From: Terebella lapidaria
Taxonomy: Eukaryota > Annelida > Polychaeta > Terebellida > Terebellidae
NCBI GenBank assembly: GCA_949152475.1
Contig: OX424559.1
Coordinates: 34,145,119 to 34,209,118 of the forward strand
DNA length: 64,000 nt
Reading direction: 5' to 3'
Part shown: positions 12,716-26,610 of the stretch, one piece after another
Numbering within the stretch: the first letter of the stretch is position 1
Layout: every line of letters begins with the position of its first letter
Program-made: the position numbers and the translations under genes
The notes under the pieces: generated by a model
What the model was told of the DNA's origin: nothing
Seen by the model: only the letters and a program-made list of their open reading frames with translations
Databases searched by the model: none

Positions 12716-13516
12716 CCAGTTAGAGAAAAAACCTTACTGAACAGATTTTTGAGAAAATGGCTGCCAAATCCAAAAATCGTCATTCTTTGACAAAAGTGCC
12801 ATTTTGACCCCTCAAGCTCATTAAAGATATAGGATAACGTTGACCATGATGTAGATAATACTTCATAAAGAATATGTATAATTTATTACGCGATATCATA
12901 ATACATAGGAATTGAAAAACGTTTGTTATGATCAATCTCTCAGGAATTGACAATCACAAAAAATAAAAATCTACACAGATCTACACTTATATAAAATATA
13001 TGATATGAAATATATGGTGCTCAAATTACTATTATATTCAAAGTTGTCAGTTAGCCCAAAAATGATCAGATAATCGAATGAAATATATTCAAACTCAATA
13101 CAGAGAAATGTCATTTATATTGTGTGGTTGCACTGCAGCAGGCATCGTCCAAAAGCGGCAGCTACCAAGACTGGTTACCCAAATGTTGTAGACCATCCAG
13201 GCCATAGAACTCTCCGACACAATGGACATGACCAAATACGATATCTGACAGGTAGGTTGTAAGTCCGTGTGCCCACTCTCAGGTCCCATCCCGAGAAGAT
13301 AGGAAAGTTTCCCTGCAAAATTGTGAGAAAAACGATGGCAGATATGTGACGTCTAATATGTTTTACAATACATGATCTGCATATCAATAATTAAACACGG
13401 CAGCTCAACAGTTACGATTTGATTAAACTACTGTTCGAAGCTTCCTCGACCACACTAGTGAAAAATTCAAATGCATGATCTATATACCTCATGGGAGTTC
13501 TCAATACAGGTCATTT

Positions 13517-16500
13517 CTAGGATTGTACAACCTCGTATACTGCAGGGCGCTGTGGTGAAAAAATACATAGCAAGTTAAAGAAACCGTCCAGGTATATATA
13601 TATGATATTTTCTCAAAATAACATGTATAACTTGGTGTTAAACATGTCAAATGAACGGAACAAGCCACGTACCCATTAGTGTTATGGGAATAAACCCGTT
13701 ATTTGGTATATCGATATTTTGCCAAATTCATCAAACCAGTTTTTCCGTTGTAAACAAAGACCATTTGCTCAAACTAGGTGTGTTTTCTTGCAGATCCTTT
13801 GTGTTCAAAACAAACTTTTGCTTTTCGAAGATTCAGCATTCAGGCGTAATTCCGAGGTTTGTTCATTTCAAGTTTGGATGATATTGACGTTTCTGCATAT
13901 TCACTTTCTGCACTCACGTTCTGGGGTGCATGTAATTTGCATATTCATAGAACTGAACTATGACATTAACTTGAGTTGGTCCTCGAAACTGATGGACTAG
14001 CTTTCGTGATTTTCATTTGACATATCTACTGATATATCAACTATATTATGGGAAAAATACCATATATACTCCCATCTTTCAGTTCAGAATTGTTAAAAAT
14101 AATTCAGTAACAAACTAAATATACACCAGTAGTCCTACCCTATCAATCTCGTGTTCTTTAAGATCTTCATATTCCTTTGCTGGGGTTGTATTGTCTCCTA
14201 GTTGTGACATCCCCACATTGCTGTATTGTACATCGTTCTGTTGGTCCTGTCATTAAAAATATGAGTCTCGTGTATGTACGAGTGTTTTGCGTAAAGTATT
14301 CTTATTATTATGATCACCAGTTAACGATTAGGCGAAGATAGATAATAAGATTGACAAAAGATTTGTTATCATATAAGATGAATACCGTTATAGGTGTTGG
14401 GGGTAAATAGTTGTCAACGACAGACGGTTCATCTCGTCTCTGAAATTTTAAGAATGCCAGATTTTGTATGCACACAAAATTCAAAATTATGACATCATTC
14501 TCAAAGTTCGTAGTTGTGTTTTTTTCTCATGGAAACTAGGTTTGATGTACAGTTTATTCGGCAGAACTGTAACTAGGTTGCATGTTATTATCTATTAATA
14601 TTGTGCTTTGTTGTTAAGTTTCAAAAAGTATTTCAAGGATACTCACTCTGAAAATACCTTTCTTTCTATGCAGCACAACAAGAACAACTACGACAGCCAA
14701 CACCACAACTCCGCATACTGCTCCAACAACTATCCAAGTCACAGACTGGTCATCTGATGAATTCGACAATATCTTATAATATATAGCATGTTATATAATG
14801 CTCTATAATATAATATTTCATTATTGAATGACTCAAAGCTACTGCCTTCGAATGTATGCAATATTTTTTTTTCAAAACTAGATTTTTGTGAAACACATAT
14901 AATGCAAGATAACAAAAGGTGTGCTCAATACTTTTGACGAATATGGTCCGTCCGATTTGTCTTTGCATCCGTTTTAATACACATTTTGTACTGTTTTTTA
15001 AATAAACAAACGACGTGTATCCATCAAACCCGAACATAAACAAATGCCCAAATTGCTCCTAAAAGTCCACATCGATTACATTTTCCAGTTCGTATGTGCA
15101 TATATAGTGCAGTTATGAGAAAATAATCAGTGATACACCATGATGTGCGTGGAATTGTCAGTCTATCCCGCAATTCTATGCGATGTTTACATCTGCGTGT
15201 GATGGATACAGTTCCTGTTTTTACGCGAGAACCGCCTGTTCAAATGAGCAAAATTTCCCAAAGGACTGGTTATGGTCATTACATTTGATGTATGTCTTAT
15301 TCAGTTAATTTAACATGTTCAATATGAAATATAGTTTTCAAAAAATATTGACAGGTTTCGAAGGCAGCTGCTTTAAGAACACAAACAAATACTATCGCAG
15401 TTAGTCAACCCACCAGCATTGACATCGTAACGAAGTGAATCTGTGTTCACAAGGTCATCGCCGTCATACAGCATGAACTCGAACACAAGACCATCAGACT
15501 GTGGTGTGTTCACCAAGTATGGTTGCATTGACGGGTCATTGATGTTTGTTTTGAGGCACAAGTTGTAGCCAGTAACACAGGCATTGACTAAAATATGGGT
15601 TGTTGATTCCAGATGCTTCAAACGCCATACAATCATTGCTGTGTCTCCATTAATTTCGACTGTCGACTCATCAATAAATTCAGGTGTGGCTGTGAACAAA
15701 ATGTGATGAAAAGAAAACAGCAGCAACAACAACAACAATGCACATTAACAGCAACACTGAAGAAAAGAAATGAATGAAGTGACTCGTTGACAAGTAAGTC
15801 ATATGCTTGCAGTACAAACCGAGTGTTGAGTTGGTTGTGGCCGGACCAAAAGTAGTTCCAATTCTATTTTTGGTATCCACTTGTATTCTATAAGTACGAC
15901 CTGCTAGGACATTCAGTGAATCTGTTATTTTATACTTCAGAAGTTCGCCCTCCAATGCGTCAGCTGCATCCAGTTCTCTGGTATACGACCCACCAGTGAC
16001 TATATCAGTGTATGTGATGAGGAAGGTCTGTCCGGGACCTCCGTGGTATCCAGCCCTCCACTCCAGGTACAGACTCACAGCCGTCCCGTCAGTACATACC
16101 AAGCCGTATGGGGGATCCGGTGGCGCTGTTAAAATAATACTTTTAGTTGACAGCTTTACCTCAGGAACCAGTTCGTCATAAATATTTTACATTTGCATGA
16201 TTAATTTATGTAAATATGGACAATACCTTCAGCATTGAGTCGTAGTGTGACCACTAAGGCATTGCCGATACCATTGTCACACCTAAGCACATACGCTCCG
16301 AAGTGAATGTTCGCGATGAATGGTATTTTGAAGAAGAGTCGGTTTTCGTAACTGTGATTTCCGGCTTCCATTACGATACTAACATCACCAGGCAAATCCA
16401 CGTTTCCTGTCGTATCCGATGTGAATGTCCAGTTTTGTGTTGATATTTGTGGGAATGGATTAGCCGACAGACATACTGTCACTTCTAATTCTGTATTCAA

Positions 16501-18317
16501 GGGAATGCCTCGTCTTAATATATTTGGTTCCCCATCGCACACACTGGATTCCCCTGTCACAACGAGAGTGAGACGAGTGTAATGAATATAGTGTATAGAA
16601 TATAGTGTAATGAAATATATCGACTTGTCTTGAAAGTACATGAACAATGGAGTTGTTAATCGGAGTGTTGTAATGTCATGAGATATTACAAATCAATTTA
16701 GTGATTTTGAGTTTCAAAAATTGAGTCTCAAAATTGAGTTATCATGAACACGATAATTGCACATTTGAATACAGACTGAATTTACAAAATATATTAAATC
16801 CAAACATACACATGACATTGATATGTGTATTCCTGGATAAGCTGAGACTAGAACCCTGCTCCGAGGCTGTACACGTGTAGATGGACTGAGTGTTCTGTCT
16901 CTGGACTGTGTCTATGGTCAGTCGTCCCCTGTCAGCTGTGTGTCTGTCTGGTAAATCTCCGCCATTCACTGTCCAGGTGTATGTCATCACAGGCTGGAGA
17001 CTTGGAGGGACAGTGGTGCTTGATGCAGTACACGTCAGCACAAACACTGTGTTCTCTAACGGACTGGATGGGTCCGGTGTTATTACTGGGGTAGTTGGTG
17101 TGCCTGGAATTTATACATTCCACTCGTCAGGATAGTTATGTTTCCTAGCATGCAAAAATGTATGTATTTACCAAAAATCACCAAAAATCACCAGAATCAA
17201 AACCTACCAAAAATCACCAGGCTGGCGTTGTTATTGACGTCTGTCCTCACAGTAATAGCGTTATATACTTGGCATGTGTAATTGACACCAGCGTCACTCT
17301 CAATCGGGTTGTCCAGTGTCAGAGTCAGCCGCTGGTTGTTTTCTGTGATTGTGACTAATGCTCGTCCGTTGTAGCTGGGATCACACTGTGGCACGAGTGA
17401 TGGTATTGGAACAAAACACACTGATGCATCATTGTACCTGAACGTCACCTGACCCACATCGATTGTATTCAGAGACTTGTCAATCTTCCAGCTGAGTACA
17501 GCTGGCTCCCCGGGATGTACAGATACGACAGCTGGCCAGTCCAAGAACGTAATTTCTGGAAGTGAACATGTAAGAGTATAGATGTAGTAGTAGTATGAAA
17601 ATTCATGAAAACAACAACGAATAAAATAATACTATCACAACTCATAAAGTACAATAAAATAGTATGAAAATAAGACTATTAATTTCTCATGACAGAATAC
17701 ATGTGTGACAAATGGGGTTCTTCTAAGATGCCTATCAAACCTTGGCAGTCGTACTGTTTTCTAAAGGGTTGTGTAAGGAATACTCCGGCTTCTCAAACAC
17801 AAGGGGCTGATATTTGACCAATGGTTTAGGCCTGATTTTTCAACGAACCGGGTCCGAACCTCCAATAAACCGTAGTTTTCCAAATGTATGGATTTTTGAG
17901 GAGTCTTTTTTTCATAAACCTGGTTCAAACTGTGGTCTAAATATGAACCTGCATAGGGGTGAGTTTCAGCGTGGTTTGTCAATGGTTCATTCTGTATCTG
18001 ATGCTCTCGTGTACACATTATACGACACAGTGACATATTGTGACACCTAAAATACATGTATCATGCTCATGGAGCATGTTTCATAACATGAAATGCAGCC
18101 CGACGGAAAAATCTTTTTCGTTCGGATGTGTGTAATGAAGATGATAAAATTGCTCGTTCACTCCACACCGTCGGTGGTGCACTAATGAAGTCATTTTCGT
18201 TTTGTAGAGCTTCTGATATATACATTAACATTTCTATCCTCATCACTTACCGCCTGTAGTTGCACTGAAGAGAACGTGCACAATAATGAGAAGTTGTAAT
18301 CCGTGATTGTACCCCAT
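13517..18317 (-). CDS. Ig/FN3 single-pass receptor with a tyrosine-motif tail, copy B (nine exons)
   Basis: The exons are 18317-18251, 17555-17208, 17103-16810, 16553-16227, 16125-15820, 15689-15414, 14753-14647, 14246-14139 and 13549-13517. They total 1866 nt: 621 codons plus TAG. All exon lengths match copy A except Ig3, which is six bases shorter. The signal peptide is MGYNHGLQLLIIVHVLF and its exon ends at a strong donor (GGCG|GTAAGT). The architecture is as in copy A: Ig, Ig, Ig, FN3, FN3-like, a Val-rich membrane helix, and a tail with VQYSNV, EYEDL and VYEVV. Ig1 again lacks the strand B Cys but keeps two other Cys (VCFV and QCDPS), so a non-canonical disulfide is possible. Intact splice sites and frame in both copies argue that both are functional. 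Role inferred: surface recognition or adhesion with tyrosine-phosphorylation signalling. Confidence 0.87.
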
Positions 18318-18720
18318 GATATCTCTATGCTATCATTTTCTGGCGAATGTCAATATCCGCTAAATCTAGGGTTGACCCATGTGATTTGTCTAGTGTGTCT
18401 TGTCAATATTTTTCTCGCTATGAAAAACAAAAAGCTGTCACCGAGTTCAAACTATGTAATAGTTTGATAAGCTCGGATATTTATTCACATGCCAAGCCAC
18501 CGTTGATAATATGCACGTATTCAAAATTGTATACACACTGTTCACGAAGACGCTCGTGAAGTCCCCCGTCATTACACAGCCAAGTTCAAACAGGAAGTAA
18601 AGTACTGATATACAAGGATATATGTAAATATATGTGTATACCAGAACCTGCCTGCTAGGCAGTGTTCATGAAAAATTATATCAACATCTTATACCAACAT
18701 CGCATATGTTATGATATTGT
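18318..18720 (-). promoter_or_regulatory. Upstream region of receptor gene B
   Basis: Parallels 10,714-11,100. Contains GATAAGCTCGGATATTTATTCACA and the TGAAGTCCCCC…ACAGCCA block that also appears near 56,890. No core promoter element can be assigned. Confidence 0.35.
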
Positions 18721-18929
18721 AACAGGGTTTCCCCCTCTGTGACGTCCGGTTAACACAGTTTCTTGGAATGTGGTCGAGTCTGTTTTAGTTAACCGGAGCT
18801 GGAACGGAAAATTCCGGGGACACTGCTGCTTGCACGGCTGAATCACGGCTAGAAGTCTCTAAGGGTTGGTAGTGTGGTCTGGAATGGACCTCCAACCGTT
18901 CTCTTCCCCTGACTGCAATCTGCAACTGC

Positions 18930-19290
18930 ATCTGAAAGTAAGATTCCGGTGGCGTTTCCGCTACCAGTACTGCAACTGCTCTGTCGGGTCACCCTTTCCG
19001 CAACTGCTCCGTTGTTTCCCGTCTCTCTACAACTGCGACTGCACCTGAAATGAGGAATCTAGAAGCGTCTCCGCCTCCGGCTCTGCAACTTTTCCGTCAG
19101 GTACTGCCTCTGCATCTGCTCCGCTGCTATTGTCTCCACTGCAACCACGACCGCTCCTGCCGCCGCAACTGCTCCGTCAGGTACCACCTCCGCAGTGGGT
19201 CCGCGGCTTCCACCTCCGTCTCCATCTTCTTCTCCGGTGATCTGTGTTCTGGATCACCCGTCGTCACATACTTAACCGACCGTTAACTTG
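18930..19290. repeat. Degenerate CTCCG / CAACTG simple-repeat tract
   Basis: Repeated TCCG, CTCCG and GCAACTG blocks, strongly pyrimidine-biased on +. The short frames here are composition artefacts. A related tract (GGCTCCGTCTCC units) lies at 19,708-19,760. Confidence 0.7.
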
Positions 19291-19299
19291 TTTCCCTTC

Positions 19300-20745
19300 T
19301 CCGTATTACTTTCTTTTTCCGTTTACTTTAACTTTATCATAATTTCCAAGTTCCCTAACGAACATGGAAAAACAACCCGGAATAGGTTTTTAGATTTATT
19401 TTTCTAAGTGTACAGTCGGAAGACATAAACATCTATCATCTGCATGACTCAAGCCAGAGCAAGGGAGTACACTGCTAAGGGAGAAGGGTCTGAACAGGTC
19501 GACGTCAGGACTTTTATAGACCTGAGACCCACATCACGTGACCAACCTATTGTGACGTCATAGTCCGCCAAAACACTGATTTTTCCGGAATTTCCTAAAA
19601 CATGCTAGAACCAATCAGTGGCTGAGACGTCACCTCTCAAACCGAAAACGAGGCTGATCACATGACCTTCCGGAAATAGTGTCATTACGTTTTTGTACTC
19701 CATTGTTCCGGCTCCGTCTCCGGCTCCGTCTCCGGTTCCGTCTCTGGTTCCGGTTCCGGCTTTACCAACATTGAATTACTCTTCCAAGGCAGAACACCTT
19801 TCTAAAACCATGAATATACAACCGTATGAACCTTTAAACACATATACACTCTAATAAACCGTTATTCAACCGTAGTATCACAAAATATACACGAAGTACC
19901 TTGGGGAGCTTTTGGGAACACCCCAAAACCGTTACAATATATTAACAGTACTGGCGGCATAACGTTCATTGTGTTTACTATATCAAAATAGTCCACACCC
20001 ATAATCAAAATTCATTACGTGGGCGTAAATGACAATATTATGTCACATCAATATTCTAGTGTGCAGGATTCTGTTTGTGTGCAATTCAGAAATGGGCCCT
20101 TGATGTCCTTAATACATATTTTGATGTATGCTATTTCGAATAGTACGTGCTGAGAGAAATTTATAGTAATAGGAAAATGTGCATATAGATTTTTTCTATT
20201 TAATTATCACCACCCCCACCACCCTCATTACCTCCACATCGACCTGTTTCAATCTTCTTTTGAGTGATATTAGCCGCAGGGTGACTCCGATATAATTCCA
20301 TGGCCTGTTGGTCGCAACTACCAAAAACAATACTGCGGTGTGGTCTTCGTTTTAGCAGGTTATGATTGCATTCGTTAATTGCCTAAAAAGTATTAATGTA
20401 ATGTTTACGTGATGTTTAAACATACTATTACATGCAAGATCATAGATGTTAGCATGAGGGATGTAATTATTTAAAAACTCAAACTGAAACGTGCAATCTG
20501 CCATAAGATAAATACGATCAAGTTCGCAGGCAGTTGCACGTTATGAAAACAGAGTTAGAGTTTCAATATACACATGTCTATGATGTTCCACGTTCTGGAC
20601 TTTACGCATTTGGGGTCAGGATTCATCATGATCAACCTACGCGGGTATGGATACTGAGATAGAGCAATGCGAATTAATTGCAAGATATGTGCATGAAGAG
20701 TAATGTGATAGTACCACACAGGGTATGATTCCTTAACGATACTAA
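19300..20745. other. Intergenic DNA without a recognised gene
   Basis: AT-rich apart from the CTCCG tract at 19.7 kb. No frame above about 110 codons with recognisable features. Confidence 0.5.
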
Positions 20746-20749
20746 CCAA

Positions 20750-21610
20750 CAGGATCCATGCCTCATCAATCGGATTCTTGTATGTTTTATTTGGGCTATA
20801 ATTCTGCAGTTTGGGAATGGATTTCTCTGAAATTTGTTGCGTGGCTTCTATACATGACTGCAAGGCTTGTCCAATATACATTATTGCAAGGCATGGCCAT
20901 ATTGAAGACCCAGTCGATATCCATACAGGTCCTGAACGTTATACACCGCCAATCAAACGTAACTTACATAAGGAACAGACAACGTTTTAGGGTGCAGTTT
21001 CTTGGCTATGGTTAGACTACTTTTCATAGAACAATAACCTACTGCCTGTTTTGGCGTTTACCTCGACACTTGGTGGTGATTTGACGTTCAAAATAACATG
21101 TCATATATCATCCGCATTGAAAATATACTGGGCAAAAGAAATTGATCATCAGTCGTATTAATAATGGCTTTATCCGTTGGCATGGTAAACTCAACCATAA
21201 TTCATATCAAGAATTGAGCGACTCCTACTATTTTCTGAGTGTAGTATAGAACCAAAATCACAACAACATCTCACTCCTGAGTACAACGTTCTCGACAGCT
21301 GAGCATTGACGGTATTTCCCATCGACATGAATATCAGTAAAATATTTGAAATTGAAGGGTAGGTTATTGATCACGGATATGTGCACTCGCTGTAGTCAGG
21401 AAACTACAGCATGTAATGCTTCGTGTACGCAAGGTAAGTTACATTTGTTCCAGCAACATTCAACTCTATTTATATGCTAATTCTTTGATGAAATCGTCAA
21501 TCACTTATTCGCGTCACCTCAAGAAATATATGTAGAATATATATTCCATGTTTCATCTAAGTCTGTTACGAAACGGCCGAGATATCAACCAAAATTGCAC
21601 ATGGTATTAA
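20750..21610 (+). repeat. Dispersed 860 bp duplicated block, copy 1
   Basis: Matches 39,790-40,720 in the same orientation across nearly its whole length. Shared anchors are AGACCCAGTCGATAT, CGTTATACACCGCCAATCAA, CTCACTCCTGAGTACAACGT and GAAACGGCCGA. Both copies have a short frame ending in the same three residues (DYG or GYG then stop), but I recognise no domain. It could be a non-autonomous element or a low-copy repeat. Confidence 0.8.
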
Positions 21611-23780
21611 ACCATCGACAATACCAGAATCTTTTAGGTTTGCCTTTTTTCTTGAATGTCTAAAGGCTCCCCCGGTAACACTTTCATTAATGTTTAAGAA
21701 GGTATACAAAAGAGTTACAGAAAACAACCATACTTTACTGACTACAAGTAAAATGTCAGGAATCGAGAGTGACAAAATTGGTCGCCGTATTAGGGATGTT
21801 TCATATGCACGTTCGTGGAGGCACGAACAGCACGTACGTAAGAGCCGCACGAACAGGCTGTTATTTTGGAAGGAGTCGTGACGCATAATAATATATTCAC
21901 AAAACGACATAGTGGGTAGCATCATCACTATAGCCATCGGTACAATTAGATAATATTCCGTGAGAGATTTTATGTTAACACAGAAAACACTGACAGCAAA
22001 TGTCCACTTCTATCACTTGTTTCATCTGGCTGGCGTGCTGATGCCCATTACACTGATTCGAATTCAGTTACCCTGCCAAACCCCCACGAAGTATAGAGAT
22101 CTAATAGATTGTCACTTCATTTGAAGTTGCTTTTAAATTATCATTCTGAAACGATTGAACAATCATTCGTATGACATTGTGCATTAAGACATACTTTTGG
22201 TTAAGGAGTCTCTTCAGTGTGGTATCGGAATTATAAGTAATTTTAACCCAAATTATCTGCGAGATGGGTCAATTTTGGTAATTTTCCCTGAAATCAACTA
22301 TTGATTAAATATATGAGAAATCTAACCCTGGGTTTGCTTCTCAATTATGAACCTTTGTGCTTGATTTTGACATGGATCGCCATGCTCGTTTTATCGCTAC
22401 AGGCATCCATAATGAATCAAGATTACCGAATGCTGCTTAAGGACGAATTGCATGTAAAATCTCGAATCTGGAAGGCGCCAGTTCTCCATTCATTTATAAT
22501 GTAAATATAAAGGTACCAGAATCATGAACTTGCAAACATCCATTTGGCACCAGAATTTACTGTGGCGACCTATAGCCACCAAGGATCACCAACCGAGACT
22601 TGGTTGTTGACTAAATATGATTAATTGTCTGATTATTGTCATTTCCAAATGCCATTTCGTGACTTATTTCTCAAAAAACAAGGTGCACTCAAAACATGCC
22701 CAACGGCAGGATTATTTCTTACTGCGGACAACTAGTAATGCTAGTAAAGCTCACTGGTGAGTTGCGCTCGAATGCACCAAATCCGCCTATTGTATTCCTC
22801 TCGCAGAAATTCAAGTCGTATATGCATCCATTATTGGATGGTCACACAACAAAGCGTACATACCAACAACAGCTTGTTTGTAACGCTGAAGATACCACGC
22901 GTTGTTTGCTGGCGCGTGTAAAAGTGATATCTATAATAATCAATTTGTACAATCGCTGTGATACTTTTTATAGAACTGTAAAGTTTTAACGTCTATGGGC
23001 AAAATCGCCACAAAACCATGTCTCGGTTCATCATCCATGGCTATACATATCTCTGTTAATGAAGTTTCAAGAAGAAGGGTTGGGTAGTCTTGCTGATTTT
23101 GTAGCCTTTATGTTTACATTACAAATGAATGGTAGAGTGGCTCACCACAGTGTTTGATCTGTTACCCGCAGTCAATCCTTAAATTTAGAAAACAATGACT
23201 TAGTCTAACAGTTCTCATAACATATAGCCTAACAACGAATTCAAGCCGATAATATATACTTTTCGTCATTGCGAGAAAAAAATCTTATGATTTCAAGGGT
23301 AGCAGAAGTCTGTTCGGTTGTTTGTTATTAAAAATTAGGGAAATTACCCATTACGCAGATATTTCCAGGTTAAATTTACCATTATTCCACGGTGAACTGA
23401 AAATTTCATCAAAAATATGTTTTTTAATGGACATTACACGTCGGATTTGTGCATTGCCCGTTTCCTCGCGTTGTTCTCTTGTATCCAGTCATGACAGGGT
23501 GTCCATATGGGTAAATATTGTCAATCAAAAGCCACGCTTCGGCTGAAAACGGTAGGTCACCATTCAGACCAATTTGCGGAAAGTACCTATATGACTGATT
23601 TTGCATCGTTTTGCATGTCTCAGAATGCAAAAAACAAATTTGTAGTTCGTTTGACAAAGCAAATATTTGGCTGTGATCGCGAGTCAGCATATCCTCGGAA
23701 TACCCGCGCGGAAGATATGTATACTTGTATTGGCCAATGTCATATATCCCACTAATCTTCCCACTTTTATTCGTTGTTAC
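21611..23780. other. Intergenic DNA with only weak open frames
   Basis: The longest frames are 123 codons on - (21,566-21,937) and 97 codons on + (22,696-22,989). Neither shows a family motif, a paralogue in the window, or flanking splice signals I trust. Confidence 0.45.
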
Positions 23781-25050
23781 CCTCGCCCCGATAGGGGGAG
23801 AGGGTATTGCATTTGGGTCTGTCCGTCTGTTTGTTTGTTTGTTTGTTTGTTTGTCTGTCCGCGCGCATAACTCGAAAACAAATGAGTGACCTCAAACTTA
23901 TGGAGATGAAGTGGTATGGCAGTGGCTCGGTCCTCCTCAAATTTTGTGGGAATCGGATATAAACGGTTGCCCTGGCAACGGAAAAAAGTGAAAATCACAT
24001 AAATGGCTATAACTCCGGTTCAACTTAAATTAATTTTTCCAGCTATTTTTGTGTTTTTCCTTGGCCAATTCCGGATCGTGTGGTGTACGGCCGATGGTCG
24101 TATGACTATAAATTCATTATTATCGCCTGATGTCGAAAAATTGGGGGTTCACGATTTTGGTAATTTTTTACATGCGACTTTTCAGTGCAAATGTGTGCGC
24201 CTGTAACTCAGAGACAGATGGCCTTATCAATCTGAAATTTATAGGACTGAAGCGCTGTGGTAGTGGCTCGGTCTTCTTCAGATTTTGTCAAAATCGAATA
24301 TAAACTGTTGCCTTGGCAACGGAAAAAAATGAAAATCACATAATTGGCTATAAATCCGGTCCTACTTGATAATAAATTTTTTTGTATTTTTCTTTGACCA
24401 ATTCCGGATCGTATGGTTTACGGCCGATGGTCGTACGACTAAAATTCTCCATTATCTCCCGATGTCGAAAAGTTGAGGGTTCACGATTTCTGTTATTTCG
24501 GTTATCTGCGATTATAACTCAATGACAAACGGTTTTATCGTTCTGAAATTTATAGGACTAAAGCGCTTTGGCAGTGGCTCGGTTTCCTCCAAATTTTGTC
24601 AAAATCGAACAAAATTGGTTGTCATGGCAACGTAAAAAGTGAAAATCGCATAATTAACTTTAACTCCGGTCCTACTTGATAATAATTTTTTTTGTATTTT
24701 TGTTCGACCAATTCCGGATCGTATGGTGTACGACCGATGGTCATACGATGAAAACCCTCCATTGTCGCCCGATGTCGAGAAACTAGGGGTCACGATTTTA
24801 CGACTTTTTAGTGTTCTGAGACTCAAGGCCATATATTGTGAAGCTAGTTTTCATTCGTTTCAACCCATTTTCATTCAGGAGATGAAAATTTTTCATGGCC
24901 AATTTCCGACCAATTTATATATGACCAATGATAGTACGACCAAAATCCCCGATTATTGTCCAGGTAGAAAATGTAAGGGTCAACAACTATATATTTTTAG
25001 TAAAACTAAATCTGGAAGGGCGAGGGTCTGCAATCTCTGATTGTCTCGTT
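23780..25050 (+). repeat. Tandem array of about 310 bp units, 3-4 copies, with a (GTTT)n head
   Basis: After CCCGATAGGGGGAGAGGG and a GTTT run (23,823-23,855), units begin near 23,869, 24,204 and 24,514, with a degenerate fourth at 24,821. Each holds GGCAGTGGCTCGG, GTTGCC-TGGCAACG, CCAATTCCGGATCGT and a GATGTCGA-AA block. The array ends with CTGCAATCTCTGATTGTCTCG, which reappears in reverse near 37,580. This defines an interspersed repeat family with internal tandem structure. Confidence 0.88.
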
Positions 25051-25685
25051 TTAACATGTATTTTATACACACACTGCTTTGGTAGTAAATATTGATCTAT
25101 GTACAGTACTCGTAACACTTTCTTTATCTTGGAGAATTTGCAAAAAATATATACATTGCATACATATCTTCTCAGCTGGTACCACATTCATTGATCACAC
25201 TTCGACAGTTTGGTGTGAAACGGTTTATATTATAGCAATATATAACCAATGTCATTGCAAATGTATTTCCATAAATCCAAGATATTTACTATTATTACTA
25301 TAATAACATCTATGACAGCCATTATCGACGAAAAATGGCCAACTTCTGTCTGGTAGTGATTTTTTTCAAAAACTGTTCAGGCAGTTTTGAGATTTTCACA
25401 CTGTGCAGTTATATACCTTTTCGACGTGTGTATGTTTCGTTGCCCTTCATTCGCAGGTCTGCATGTGGCGGCCTTTTTGAATTTTCGACAGGTTGGCAAA
25501 AACATTGTTCATCCTAAATCAAGTCACTATTCATTTTGAGTAATTTCCAGCAAAAATGAAATGCCGCTTTGAAAATTTTTTGGACTTTCACCCAATTCTT
25601 CCTTCATAATAGGAGCTGTAAGGAGTGAATTCCGAGAACAATTCAAGAGACCCATTTTAAACACACAGTAGAGCTTACCGAAATA
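25051..25685. other. Intergenic DNA, nothing recognised
   Basis: AT-rich with short frames only. Confidence 0.5.
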
Positions 25686-25689
25686 TTGC

Positions 25690-26610
25690 CAATGTGATTG
25701 ACAACATATCAAATCCGCTCCAAACACACATACCCCCTGGGAGCTCATAATAACTTGACACCACAACCGTCAGTTTTGACCTTCTGTTTGCATATAGACA
25801 TGTGAATCATATTAACGTGCTGCTAGGCTGTTAATTCAAGGCACAAAGATGACGAAGTTAGTCCAGTCTTTCCCTCAGTAATGTACAATGACTTTAGTCC
25901 AAGAGGTAGTACAATATGTATAAATGTATGTATCAACCTATTACCGCATGATAATCTGATACTGAATTGAGTTCTAAGGAAGCTAGTACACTTGATAGGT
26001 CAACAAATTCAGCTGCCTGAATTTCGAGTCCATTGTTGCCGTTCAAAGGCCTTTTTCTTGGATGACCAATATTTCGCAGCTCGACACTCGCTCATTTGCA
26101 CAATTTTAATGATTCAGGACCCAATTCTGAGCGAACTGGGACAACGCTCATGACCCATGGTCGTTCGTTGTTTACTTTGTCTCCAAACTTGAGCTGGTTT
26201 TGGAGCACAGGGAATATCTAAGGGAGAGTCTCGAAACAAAAATGCATGAAAACCTCAGTGATTAGTTAAATGAATAGTGATTTGATAATCATTGCGATGT
26301 TGATAATAAAACTAAGAAATTCTTCCATGATATCGATATCCCTTTTCTGTATATTAGTTTACATATACATTCCCCTGTGAAATATTTTAAAATAAATGTG
26401 TTTACATCAAATGAGTTCAATCTTATTCATTTGAGTGTCTATCTTTTCTTCGATGGCAACAACCTTGGGATGGTTATTCAGCAAAATAATTTGATGATTA
26501 TTCCTATAATATGTATCAATACAATGGAAGACTCAATAATGATGACTCTTTCCCATACTTATGTAAAGTTTGATGTCGTCCGCTATCCTCAGATCCTCGC
26601 GGATAGTCCG
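25690..26610 (-). repeat. Decayed copy C of the receptor-gene 3' flank
   Basis: 25,690-25,890 shows ordered similarity to 4,795-5,340 downstream of gene A. The next homologous piece (35,640-36,310) continues the same order on the far side of the Gypsy element. I infer that the retrotransposon inserted into a third copy of the duplicated unit. Confidence 0.5.

Larger units (their letters stand above)
11870..18640 (-). repeat. Segmental duplication, copy B (contains receptor gene B)
   Basis: Matches 5,350-11,120 in order and orientation. It is longer than copy A, mainly from longer introns around 14.8-15.4 kb and the 12.27-12.72 kb tandem insert. Introns have diverged while exon lengths are preserved except for six bases in the Ig3 exon. 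Confidence 0.85.

Noticed and set aside
21566..21937. 123-codon frame on - with hydrophobic stretches
   Set aside because: No family motif, no splice or paralogue support; frames of this size occur by chance in this window.
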